Positions 41,681 to 50,500 of a DNA stretch of 62,592 bases are shown piece by piece. Source of the stretch: DASQHW01 sp038209365. Its GTDB lineage: Bacteria; Actinomycetota; Acidimicrobiia; IMCC26256; PALSA-610. The stretch is from the NCBI GenBank assembly GCA_038209365.1, contig JBBQXS010000023.1:1-62592 (forward strand). The letters are read 5' to 3'. Made by a program: the position numbers and the translations under genes. The notes below the pieces were generated by a model, which was given only the letters and a program-made list of their open reading frames with translations, did no database searches and was not told where the DNA came from. Numbering within the stretch: position 1 is the first letter of the stretch; every line of letters starts with the position of its first letter.

Positions 41681-42348
41681 GATGCCGCTCGATCCGCGAG
41701 CTGGTTGCGTGGCCGTTTCGACGCCCATGCCGAATCGTCGAGACGCGCGAATCCGCCATGCAACAACTTCGCGATCCGCGGGAAACGGCCGTCGACGGTG
41801 CGGATCACCACGCCCTCAGCGCGATCGCTTCCGTAGCGCGACGGGCCGATCTGCTGTTCCACAAACGCGACACCCGTCGCCCGTCCTCGCCACAACTCGA
41901 CCGGCACGGCGAGAGCGGCCGTGGCGCAGGCAGAGTTCCGCGCGTCGATCGTCATGAAGTTCCCATCGGCGCGCCGGATGTCGAGCGCGACCAGGTAGGC
42001 CGGGAGTCGGTCGTAGGCAACCGAGTGAGAAAGCAACAGCCACTCCGCGTACAACGTCCCTCCGTCGACGAGCAGCGCGTGAAGCGCGTCGGTGCGCTCG
42101 GCGACCCATGCTCGCAGCGGACCGAGTTGCCCGGCGCGATCCGTCGAGCCGAGGCCGCTGCGCAGGGCACACTGCATCCGTCCGTCGGAGCACCAGATCG
42201 TGACGTTGGCGCCGTCGAGCTTCTCCTCGATGGCGACCGGGCGTTCGAGCATTCGCCCTACGTCGTCTTCGGAAAGCACGCGATCATCTTCCGTACCGCG
42301 ACCGCCAACGAGGTGCGGAACGCGCGGGTAGGGCTGGGGTTCGTTCAT
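41671..42348 (-). CDS. RNA-ligase-like nucleotidyltransferase
   Basis: A 225-residue covalent nucleotidyltransferase with the full motif set of the RNA/DNA ligase superfamily: motif I EEKLDGAN (Lys43, Asp45, Gly46), motif III LYAEWL (99-104), motif IV AEGVVIRT (177-184) and motif V RIAKLL (Lys194). There is no OB or other C-terminal domain, so it resembles small Rnl2-like RNA ligases. ATGA overlap with the PIN gene upstream. It would seal or adenylylate RNA ends; in this operon, repair of cleaved RNA or control of such cleavage is inferred. Confidence 0.82.
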   Translation of the reverse strand: MNEPQPYPRVPHLVGGRGTEDDRVLSEDDVGRMLERPVAIEEKLDGANVTIWCSDGRMQCALRSGLGSTDRAGQLGPLRAWVAERTDALHALLVDGGTLYAEWLLLSHSVAYDRLPAYLVALDIRRADGNFMTIDARNSACATAALAVPVELWRGRATGVAFVEQQIGPSRYGSDRAEGVVIRTVDGRFPRIAKLLHGGFARLDDSAWASKRPRNQLADRAASWH

Positions 42349-42812
42349 GAATGAGCCGCCAGCGCCGCGTCGAGCGTCCAAATGTCGACATCGCCGCGCG
42401 AGAACGCGGTCTCGGCGACGAAGCGATCACGCTCAACGAGGATCGCGACGTCGCCGGCACCAAGCAGACCGTTGGTAGCAAGATCGACGAACGACTGGCC
42501 GGTTGAGTTGCCATCGCACAATGCGCCGAGGAACTCGTCGTCCCACGGCGAGCGCCACAGCCGAAACGGAGACTGCCCGTCGATGGCCGCTCGCAGGAGG
42601 CTGGTGAACACCAGTGCCGCCGCACGTCGGTTGCCGTTCGCCTGCTCGATGTGGTTCCCCGTCTCGATCATCGCGGTGACGGGAATCACGAACCGTTCAC
42701 CCAACTCGACTCGCGTGCGGAACTCCGCTTCGATCTCGGCCTGACGCTCGCACATCCCCGGTACACCGACGAGCTCACAGAGGATCGACGTGTCGATGAA
42801 CGTCACTGTCAC
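42345..42812 (-). CDS. PIN-domain nuclease-like protein
   Basis: A 155-residue protein with a PIN-type acidic cluster: Asp7 (FIDTSIL), Glu50 (AMIETGN) and Asp121 (GAGDVAI). Many PIN proteins are RNases of toxin-antitoxin or RNA-processing systems. There is no adjacent VapB-like antitoxin; instead it is coupled by a GTGA overlap to the RecF-like ATPase upstream and by ATGA to the ligase downstream. A regulated nuclease governed by the ATPase is the simplest inference. Confidence 0.8.
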   Translation of the reverse strand: MTVTFIDTSILCELVGVPGMCERQAEIEAEFRTRVELGERFVIPVTAMIETGNHIEQANGNRRAAALVFTSLLRAAIDGQSPFRLWRSPWDDEFLGALCDGNSTGQSFVDLATNGLLGAGDVAILVERDRFVAETAFSRGDVDIWTLDAALAAHS

Positions 42813-44122
42813 CGTGAGCCCGATCGGAGCACCCGCTCGAGCACGGCGAGCGGATCCTCGACGTCGTCGAAGTCTCCGTGTATCCGACCGGCTTCCGCCG
42901 CTTGCCCAAGGCCACCCGACGACACGATGTCGAGATAGTTCGGCATCTCCGAGAGACGGGTGAGCGTGCTGCGCCCCGACGGACCGCGCTGGCAGACGAT
43001 GACGCTTCGATGCTCGTCGCCCATGAGAGCATCGAGAATCGCCGGGCTATGCGCCGTTGCGAGCGCGCGCACGCTGCGCGCCTGGACCTGCTCCCGGATC
43101 AGCGCGATGAGGCTTTTCGCCTGCGACGCGTGCAAGCCGTTCTCGAGCTCCTCGATCACGACGGTCGTCTGGCCGACGGCGTCCTCTGAAGCCAGGTGTT
43201 CCGGCATCGTGTCGACCGTCGGCGCTTGTAGCAACGCGACGAGGATCGCGAGAAAGCGCAACGAGCCATCGCTGAGTATCCGCGCTGAAACCGGGTGGTC
43301 GCTCTCGGCGAAGCGTTCGATGAGTGTGAGCATCACGTCGCCGAGGTCCGACTTACTCGTCACAACGTCGATGACTTCCTGCTCGTTGAGCCGACCCATC
43401 GCCGCACGCAGCAGATCCTTCACGTCTTGGGAGCTGATGAGGTCGGCGACTGCCGCCGAGAGGTTCTCCGCATCGCGCCGCAATAGCTTGTCGGTCTGCT
43501 GCACGTACTGACGCATGAGGTGCGGGACCGGATCGAGGACGAACACGGCTTTGAGCGCGGCCCGCACTTTTGCCGCTGCAAGGTGCAGCTGCTGGCCGGC
43601 CTCGGTTGCGGGCACGCGAGATAACGCTTGCGTCGTCAGGAGACGGTCCGCTCTGAACGACAACTTTGGATTGCGCCCGACCTCTTGGTTCGACCAGCTC
43701 GCGACAATGTCACTCGAATCTCCACGAGGCTCGTCGGTAACGAGGAGCGTCCCTCCGTTCTGCGCCAATCGTTCGAACACAATCTGCACAATCGGTTCCG
43801 TCTGCACGGAAACGTCAAGGGTCACGGTCGTGATCCCGGTTCGGACCGTGCAGCCGAGGTCGAATCGGGAGGTGCCAAAAGGCGCGCATCCGGCGACGCC
43901 GCCACGTACAGCAGCGCCTTCGCGACCACCGTCGATCGTGTCGCGCACGTCGTCGCCCGACGCCAATCGGGCCAGGGTCCACAAGCCGTCGAGCGCGTTC
44001 GATTTTCCGCTCCCGTTGCGGCCGACGACCACCGTGAGGTCGTCGAGTGGCAACACCGCGTCGCGGAAGCTCTTGTAAGCCGTGAGACGCACCTCTTCGA
44101 TGACCGAAGGCTCCATGATCAC
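42809..44122 (-). CDS. RecF/OLD-like (AAA15/21) ATPase
   Basis: A 437-residue ABC-type ATPase without the long coiled coil of SMC proteins. Walker A VGRNGSGKS (33-41), signature-like LSDGSLRF (283-290), Walker B VVIEELENGLH (321-331) and ALATAHSP (355-360) as the H-loop. Proteins of this group regulate nucleases in OLD, retron and related systems; here the PIN gene that follows by a 4-bp overlap takes the place of a TOPRIM nuclease. The GTG start overlaps the methylase stop. Confidence 0.88.
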   Translation of the reverse strand: MIMEPSVIEEVRLTAYKSFRDAVLPLDDLTVVVGRNGSGKSNALDGLWTLARLASGDDVRDTIDGGREGAAVRGGVAGCAPFGTSRFDLGCTVRTGITTVTLDVSVQTEPIVQIVFERLAQNGGTLLVTDEPRGDSSDIVASWSNQEVGRNPKLSFRADRLLTTQALSRVPATEAGQQLHLAAAKVRAALKAVFVLDPVPHLMRQYVQQTDKLLRRDAENLSAAVADLISSQDVKDLLRAAMGRLNEQEVIDVVTSKSDLGDVMLTLIERFAESDHPVSARILSDGSLRFLAILVALLQAPTVDTMPEHLASEDAVGQTTVVIEELENGLHASQAKSLIALIREQVQARSVRALATAHSPAILDALMGDEHRSVIVCQRGPSGRSTLTRLSEMPNYLDIVSSGGLGQAAEAGRIHGDFDDVEDPLAVLERVLRSGSR

Positions 44123-46809
44123 GAATCCTCGGTGAACATCGAGCCGGTCGTCCCGCTTTCACGCGTCGGCTCGCGCTCTGCCCGACGAGCGATCTCCGGC
44201 CAGCTCGTGACGAGCGCGTCGTAGTCGAGCGCCTCCTTCGGGCGGCTACGAGCCACATTGAGCGACAACCAGTATGCGAGATTGCGCGCTTCGTCGGACC
44301 AGCGTCGCGCTCGCTTCAACAACGCTGCCGCCGCGTCCTCGCCACCTCCGACGGTGAGGAGCCGGACCAGGTGCTGTGTGACCTCCCACACGGTCACATC
44401 CTGGTCCTCGTCGGGCGACCAGTTGGCGGTTAACTCTTCACGGGCCAGCAACCGCACCTTGCCACCTCGCGACTCGATAATGCCCGCCTTGACGAGCCCA
44501 TCGAGCGAGGTGTTCGTGGTCTTGAAGACCTTCTCCGCATCGTCGAAGGGCGCGAAGTCGAACCCGTGAGCGCGATACCAGTCCATCGCCCACCGGGTCG
44601 GACCGTCGAGGTCCCCGACGAAATCGTTCAACACTTCGCCCTGTACCGAACCGATCAGGTGGATCGCGTCGTCGACCGTCATCGCTTCGCCCGATGGCTC
44701 GATCACTCGGGCGAACCGCGAGAAGATCGCCATGCCTGGCCCGATCGTCGCCTGGCCGAGGTCGATAGAGGAGATCGCGCCCTCCTGCAGCTTTCGAATC
44801 GCACGCGGCAGGTCCGCTCGCAGGGCCGACAAGAAGCCTTGCCGGTCGATCACCTTGGCATTCGGGTCCTGCGTACGACAGACGAGCACGACATAGGAAG
44901 CCAGCGAGTTCGTTCCGATTCCAATCTGACGACCCGACGTAGTTGCATGAATCGGCCACGTCCCGACGATCTTCAAGCCAGCCGACAGGATCGCCGTGAG
45001 CATCGCCGTCCAAGCGGTCGAACCAAGTGAGCCGTCGTCCGAGGACTCCTCTTGACGATGCGCGTAGACGACCAACATCGGCAGATCTACCGTGCACGCG
45101 GCGGCCAGGTTGTGAAACGCCTCGGTGAATCCGCTTACGAAGTAATCGGTAGCAGCTTGCTTACTACCGCCGTGCCGATACGGCGCCGCGATCAACTCCG
45201 TCGCTTTCGGCGTCGCTACCGTGGCGAACAAATCCGGCTCTGTGCTCGAAAGGGCTCGGCGCAGCCATACGTAGAAGTAGTCCGAGAGATCGGCGTAGCC
45301 AATCTGGGCGAAGTATGGCGGATCGGTAGCCAAGAGCGCAGGCGTCGTCAGGCGGACAGGTTGCCGTGCATCAGCTTGATAGACGTGCGCATGCTGCGAT
45401 TGAGTCGGGAGTGCGCTCAACCCGACGGAAAGTGATCCAACTTGGCGAAGCCAATCTCCGACCGAGCCGCCAAACGGATTTGCCTCACCGAAATCCCATA
45501 CCATCGGCAATGCGTGTCTCGTGAACGCGGGCTGGATCTTGCTCGGTCCGTTCCGCGTCCACCAACGCCCCTGAGTGGAATTGAAGGTCGCGAGTTTGCC
45601 GACACAGAGGCCGAGAACAGTCGCGCTCGCGCGGGCGTAAATCTCGTCACCCCCATCAGCGCGCACCCATTCGGGAACCTGCGCAACCGCGCCCGCGAAG
45701 GCGCCCAGAACCACGAGCTGCCGATTAGTGAAAAGATCGGCGTAATTCGTCATGCCATACAGCTGAATGCGGAAGCCCAGCGCCTGCTCAGGCATTTCAA
45801 GGTCGATCGTGCCCGGCGGGCGGGTGATGGTCGGTGCGGTCGTGACCGCCTTCAGGGGATCGAGGTATCGCCGTCCATCGGCCTGATCCACCGCAACGGC
45901 CATGAGCTGCACGCTCATACGGCCCGCTCGACCTTCGAATCGAACGTGGTCCAACGGGATCGGTTGCTCACACGTCAGACACCTGGCAGCAGTTCGCGCC
46001 ATCGTGCCCTTTGCGTGCGAGGGCCCACCAGCTCCGGTACGAACTTCAAAGCGCACCGCCGCGCCAGGCTTCGCGTCCATGGGTTCAAGCCACGTCTCGA
46101 AGCCCTTCTTCTTGCTTAACCAAAATGAACTCATAAGCGGCGCGACTGCACGACACACCGGGTTTGGGCACACGACGGTTCGCGCCCACAACCACGCGAT
46201 CACAGTGCCGCCGCCCGGGGGGTCTGGATACAAGTGCCCGATCTCGTTCCACACCTGCTCGCGTACCCGCTCCGCGTAGTGACGACAGTCGGCGAGGAAG
46301 CCCTCAAGCGGGCTGCCCTGAAGCCCCTTCAACTGCTTCGGATCGCCGACGAGGGCAGTACGTCCCTGAACCTGTGGCACAAGCTCCGTCAACACGCGCG
46401 TGATCAGCACCGGCACTGGATTCAGATCACTGCCCGCGGCGGGCAGCCCGAGCCGCTGAGCTTCCACAAGCGTCGACCCTCCGCCGCAGAAAGGGTCGAA
46501 GATGATCGGCGGGTTACCTCCCGTCGCCTCTTGGAGCACCTTGCGGGCCTCGGCGAGCGTGTCGTTGTCGGGTGCTCCACCGTGCTCGGGCACCAGGCGT
46601 TCAATCAGATGGAGCAGCTTCTTCCGTTCGTCGCCATCTCCCGGGTCGTCGACGAGACTCGCGAACAGCAGCGCGCGCCATGCGGGTGTCGGCATCGGAG
46701 CGAACCACTTGTGCACGTTCTTGATGGAGCCGACCTTGCGGTCCTTGTCGCGTCGGCTCGCGACGCTGATCGCTTCGAGCGGTAGCGCCACCTCAACGAG
46801 CTTCGTCAC
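44119..46809 (-). CDS. DUF1156-type DNA methyltransferase
   Basis: An 896-residue methylase that by homology adds a methyl group to DNA from S-adenosylmethionine. Visible: N-terminal DUF1156-type start (KLVEVALPLEAISVASRRDK and HKWFAPMP), SAM motif FDPFCGGGSTLVEA (104-117), Cys pairs CPNPVC (214-219) and CLTC (277-280) that could bind zinc, and catalytic DPPY (496-499) in LLATDPPYFAQIGYADLSDYF. The GTG at 46809 is chosen because the family's conserved N terminus starts there, with AGGGA upstream; the open frame extends further but is antisense to the gene at 46882. First gene of the five-gene coupled operon. Confidence 0.92.
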   Translation of the reverse strand: MTKLVEVALPLEAISVASRRDKDRKVGSIKNVHKWFAPMPTPAWRALLFASLVDDPGDGDERKKLLHLIERLVPEHGGAPDNDTLAEARKVLQEATGGNPPIIFDPFCGGGSTLVEAQRLGLPAAGSDLNPVPVLITRVLTELVPQVQGRTALVGDPKQLKGLQGSPLEGFLADCRHYAERVREQVWNEIGHLYPDPPGGGTVIAWLWARTVVCPNPVCRAVAPLMSSFWLSKKKGFETWLEPMDAKPGAAVRFEVRTGAGGPSHAKGTMARTAARCLTCEQPIPLDHVRFEGRAGRMSVQLMAVAVDQADGRRYLDPLKAVTTAPTITRPPGTIDLEMPEQALGFRIQLYGMTNYADLFTNRQLVVLGAFAGAVAQVPEWVRADGGDEIYARASATVLGLCVGKLATFNSTQGRWWTRNGPSKIQPAFTRHALPMVWDFGEANPFGGSVGDWLRQVGSLSVGLSALPTQSQHAHVYQADARQPVRLTTPALLATDPPYFAQIGYADLSDYFYVWLRRALSSTEPDLFATVATPKATELIAAPYRHGGSKQAATDYFVSGFTEAFHNLAAACTVDLPMLVVYAHRQEESSDDGSLGSTAWTAMLTAILSAGLKIVGTWPIHATTSGRQIGIGTNSLASYVVLVCRTQDPNAKVIDRQGFLSALRADLPRAIRKLQEGAISSIDLGQATIGPGMAIFSRFARVIEPSGEAMTVDDAIHLIGSVQGEVLNDFVGDLDGPTRWAMDWYRAHGFDFAPFDDAEKVFKTTNTSLDGLVKAGIIESRGGKVRLLAREELTANWSPDEDQDVTVWEVTQHLVRLLTVGGGEDAAAALLKRARRWSDEARNLAYWLSLNVARSRPKEALDYDALVTSWPEIARRAEREPTRESGTTGSMFTEDS

Positions 46810-46881
46810 ACCGACATCCCTATCACCAAGCCAGTTTCGCGCACGGCTCCTGGCCGGCCGCGCTGTGCCAGGATCCGTGGC

Positions 46882-47547
46882 ATGGGAACGGCTTGGCTGG
46901 TTCGGGCCGGTCAGGAGAGCCGGCACGCGGCCGCCTTCGAGGCAGCCGGCGCCATCGCGCTGGGCTGGACCAATATCCCCGGACTCAACGACCTGGCGGG
47001 CCTGAGCACCGCGCGGATCGCGGAGCTGGTTCACGCCTTCGGGCGTGCACCGCTTCCGGCGGCGCAAGATGCCGCGGAGCTCGTCGCATTCCGCGACGAG
47101 CTCGCGGTTGGCGACCTCGTCGTCACGCCCGATGCCCGGGTGCGGCAGGTACTGGTCGGCACCGTGGCCAGCGCCTACCGCTACGACGAAGGCACCGCCG
47201 TCGGCGACTATCGCCACGTACGCGACGTCGAGTGGCTCGGGCGCATGGAACGCGACGCACTTCGGGAACCTCTGCGGAAGGACACCAACTATCGCCGGAC
47301 ATTGCGCCGTCTGGACGACAACCATGACGCGTGGTTCGACCTTGCCGAGCGCATTCGCACCGGAGAAGTGGTTCTCGCTCCTCGTCGCGCGCTTCGCGCC
47401 ACAAGGGCGAAGGCAGAGAAGGGATTCGACACTCCGACTGATCGTCGGTGTGCAGATTGCGGGTTGACGCTCGCCAGGAGTTTGTTCGAACCGGGGAGCG
47501 ACCTCTGCAACGACTGCCGCGAAAGGAGCGTCAGCATGGGTCGGTAG
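46882..47547 (+). CDS. Putative modified-base-reading (Mrr-N/EVE-like) protein with zinc ribbon
   Basis: A 221-residue protein on the strand opposite to the rest of the system. The first 125 residues (AWLVRAGQESRHAAAFEAAGAIALGW, ELAVGDLVVTPDARVRQVLVGTVASAY, HVRDVEWLGR) resemble the N-terminal domain of Mrr-like type IV restriction proteins, related to EVE domains that read modified bases. The C terminus is a zinc ribbon (Cys190, Cys193, Cys209, Cys212). No nuclease motif is seen, so it may recruit or guide. It is divergent from the methylase (72 bp) and its 3' end overlaps the helicase 3' end by 17 bp. AGGA lies 8 nt before the ATG. Confidence 0.75.
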   Translation: MGTAWLVRAGQESRHAAAFEAAGAIALGWTNIPGLNDLAGLSTARIAELVHAFGRAPLPAAQDAAELVAFRDELAVGDLVVTPDARVRQVLVGTVASAYRYDEGTAVGDYRHVRDVEWLGRMERDALREPLRKDTNYRRTLRRLDDNHDAWFDLAERIRTGEVVLAPRRALRATRAKAEKGFDTPTDRRCADCGLTLARSLFEPGSDLCNDCRERSVSMGR

Positions 47548-50500
47548 CGCGCTCCCAATAGTCGCGCCAGCTCAAGGTCGTCGCCGTCGTCGCGAACGGA
47601 AGGTGCACCGTGTCGCCGAACGGGCGCCGTAGGTAGCGCACGCGGTCATGCGCGGCACCTCGTGTGCTCACCTCGACCAGGGCGAGCACCCAAGCATCGG
47701 GCACGTTGAGCGCGTGCAATATCTCGTTACGGGTCACCATGAACTGTTCGGCGCCCTCGATCCGACCCTTCACCTCGAGGAACAGAAGCGTGCCGTCGCG
47801 CGCCTCGCTGCGGATATCGAATCCCGGATTGGAGTGGCTCATCTCCTCGGCGATGCGCCCGATCTCCTCTTCGCTGGCAAGCACTGCGTCGACGGCGCGT
47901 CGCTCGACCTCTGCGCGTTCGAGGGCGAAGAGTGGTGGTGTCGGCGGCGGGACCTGGTCGGGAGAGGCCAGCAATGCTGCCGGTATCACCAATGCCCCGC
48001 CCACCACCAGAGGCGGCAGGGCAGCGAGCTGACCGTCGCGATCGAGATCGACCATGCGCGTCCGCAGCCGTAGCTGCAATTCGTCGGCGCGCGCTTGCGC
48101 GCGGTCGGGGTTCATGCGGGGTTGTCTGCCCGCATCGGCCTGTTCTCGCAATGTCGCGGCCCGGTGATCCCAGTACGCGATCGCTTTCGTCAGGCGCTCT
48201 CGGATCGCGGCGCGTGCTTTCATCACTCGTGTCTCGGTGCGCGCCCGCACTTCGGCAAGGTGGTTCGGCACTGCAACTTCGATCGCATGGCCGACGGCGA
48301 GGCCGTCGAGGTCTTGCGCGAGCCACGGCTCTTCCAAAATAGGGGCGAGGCGCGCGCGCTCGACCTCTGACGGCGCCCGGTAGTCGAGATATGGCGCGTA
48401 GCCGGCCGTACGGGCGTTGCCGTTAGCGTCGAGTTCGACGAACTCGAATCGGCGCGAGACGACTCGCTTGTGACCCGTAGTCGTCTCATTGCCGTCGGTG
48501 ATGCTGTGCTCGAGTAGGAAGAGGACGCGCGCACGTTCGGAGTTGGCGTCGTCGACGAGTACTGCGCCCTGCCGCAACAATGCAGCGTGCCGTTCGACGG
48601 TGAGATCGAGCACCGCGTCCAGAAGCGGATGACCGGGAGCAACCAGCTCGGCGAGGCTTTCGTCCGCTACACGCGCAAGATGCTTGCCGAACGTGATTCG
48701 CTCATACGCGCGCAGCACGGGCGCGCCTGATCCAACGCGCCGATCGCGCGCTCGCACGGCTTCGGGGACCCGCGTGACCTCGAACCGGCCCGGCTCGCGC
48801 TCACGCAGCTGTCCGCCGAGGCGCTCGAACGCGTCTGTGAACCAGGCCCGTACGTAGTGCGGCTGTAGCTTCCGAGCCTCGGCTTCGAGCAGATCATGCC
48901 GGATACGTTCGACGTCGGCGGCGTCGAGCAGATCAGCGGCGAGGGCGTGCTCCTCGACAAGCTCGCTCAAACCTTCCCCGACGCGCGCGTCCACAACCGC
49001 GTCGAGCTTCGCCCGCACATCGGGGCGGTCGCCGTAGCGAATCGCTTCGATCAGCAGGTCGCGCAAGGCGCGGCCGGGAAGTGCGGCACCGAGCACGTCA
49101 AACACCTGTCCGCCCAGATCGCGACGCTGTTCCTCCAGCTTGTCGAGCAAACGCTTGTAGACCATGCCCTCACGGGTGCCGTCCGCGACGAGGTTCCACA
49201 GGTGGCACACCTCTGTTTGGCCAATACGGTGCACACGACCGAACCGCTGCTCGATGCGGTTCGGGTTCCACGGCAAGTCGTAGTTCACGAGCAGGTGCGC
49301 GCGCTGAAGGTTGATGCCTTCTCCGGCGGCGTCGGTCGCGACAAGCACAAAACATTCGCGGTCTTGCGTGAACACCTCCTGGATCCGGCGTCGTTCCTCG
49401 CGCCGCACACCGCCGTGGATCGTGACGACGGCTTCGGTGCGCCCGAAGAAGGTACGCAGCTTGTCGACGAGATAGTTCAACGTGTCGCGATGCTCGGTGA
49501 ACACGATCAGCTTTCGGCGTGCACCAGTCGGTTCGTACATCTCTGGCGTACCGTCGAGCAACGCCGCGAGCTCCATCCACTTACGGTCGGTTCCCGAGCG
49601 GCGCACCTCTTCGGCGATCGCCTCCAACCGCCGCAACGATTCGATCTCGAGAGCAAGCTCCTCCGCGTCGCGCGCCGCGCTCGCCTCGTCGACGATGGCC
49701 TCCTCGAGATCCTCGAGCTCGTTGTCGTCCAGATCGTCGAGGTCGTCGTCGTCGAACTGAGGAGCATGGTCGACGAATCTCTCCCCGCGAGCCTTCGTAC
49801 GCAGTTCCGCAAGCCGGTCCTCGAGCCGGATGCGTCTTCGTCGGAGCGACTGGTAGATGGCCTCAGGCGACGACGCCAGTCGCCGTTGCAGAATTGTCGC
49901 TGCAAACCCGACGCGGTTGCCGCGCCTGCCCTCACCCTGATCACTGAGCCGCTCCGCCCGATTCATCTCCTCGGCCACATAATCGGTGACCTGGGCGTAG
50001 AGCACCGCCTCCCGATCCGACAGTGGATACGGGAGTGTCGATGCCAGACGTTCGGGGAACAACGGCCGACCATCGAAGCGCAGCAGCTTCTCCTTGACCA
50101 TGCGGCGCATGAGGTCCGAGACGTCAACAGCACGGGCACCGTCGATTGGTCGGCCCTCGAACCGGTCGGCATCGAGGAGCGCCATGAAGAGATGGAAATC
50201 CTCTTCCTTGCCCGCGTGTGGTGTCGCCGTCATCAGCAAGAAGTGACGGGAAATTTCGCCGAGCACCTTGCCGAGCCGGTATCGCTTTGTCTCCTTGAGC
50301 TCGGAGCCGAAGTAGTGCGCCGACATGCGATGGGCTTCGTCGACAATCACCAGATCCCAGTCAGTCGCGCGAAGTCGCTCGACGAGTTCGTCGTTGCGCG
50401 CGAGATGATCGAGGCGGGCAATCAGCAGGTTGTTGTCGCGAAAGGCATCTCCCGACTTCGTGTTCTCGATCGCCTCACGGGTCAGGATCGTGAAGTTCAG

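Noticed and set aside
42345..42812. PIN protein as a VapC toxin with a cognate antitoxin
   Set aside because: No small VapB-type gene is adjacent; both neighbours are an ATPase and a ligase coupled by overlaps.
46810..47325. N-terminal extension of the methylase upstream of 46809
   Set aside because: The extended frame is antisense to the reader gene at 46882, lacks family similarity, and the conserved methylase N terminus starts at 46809.
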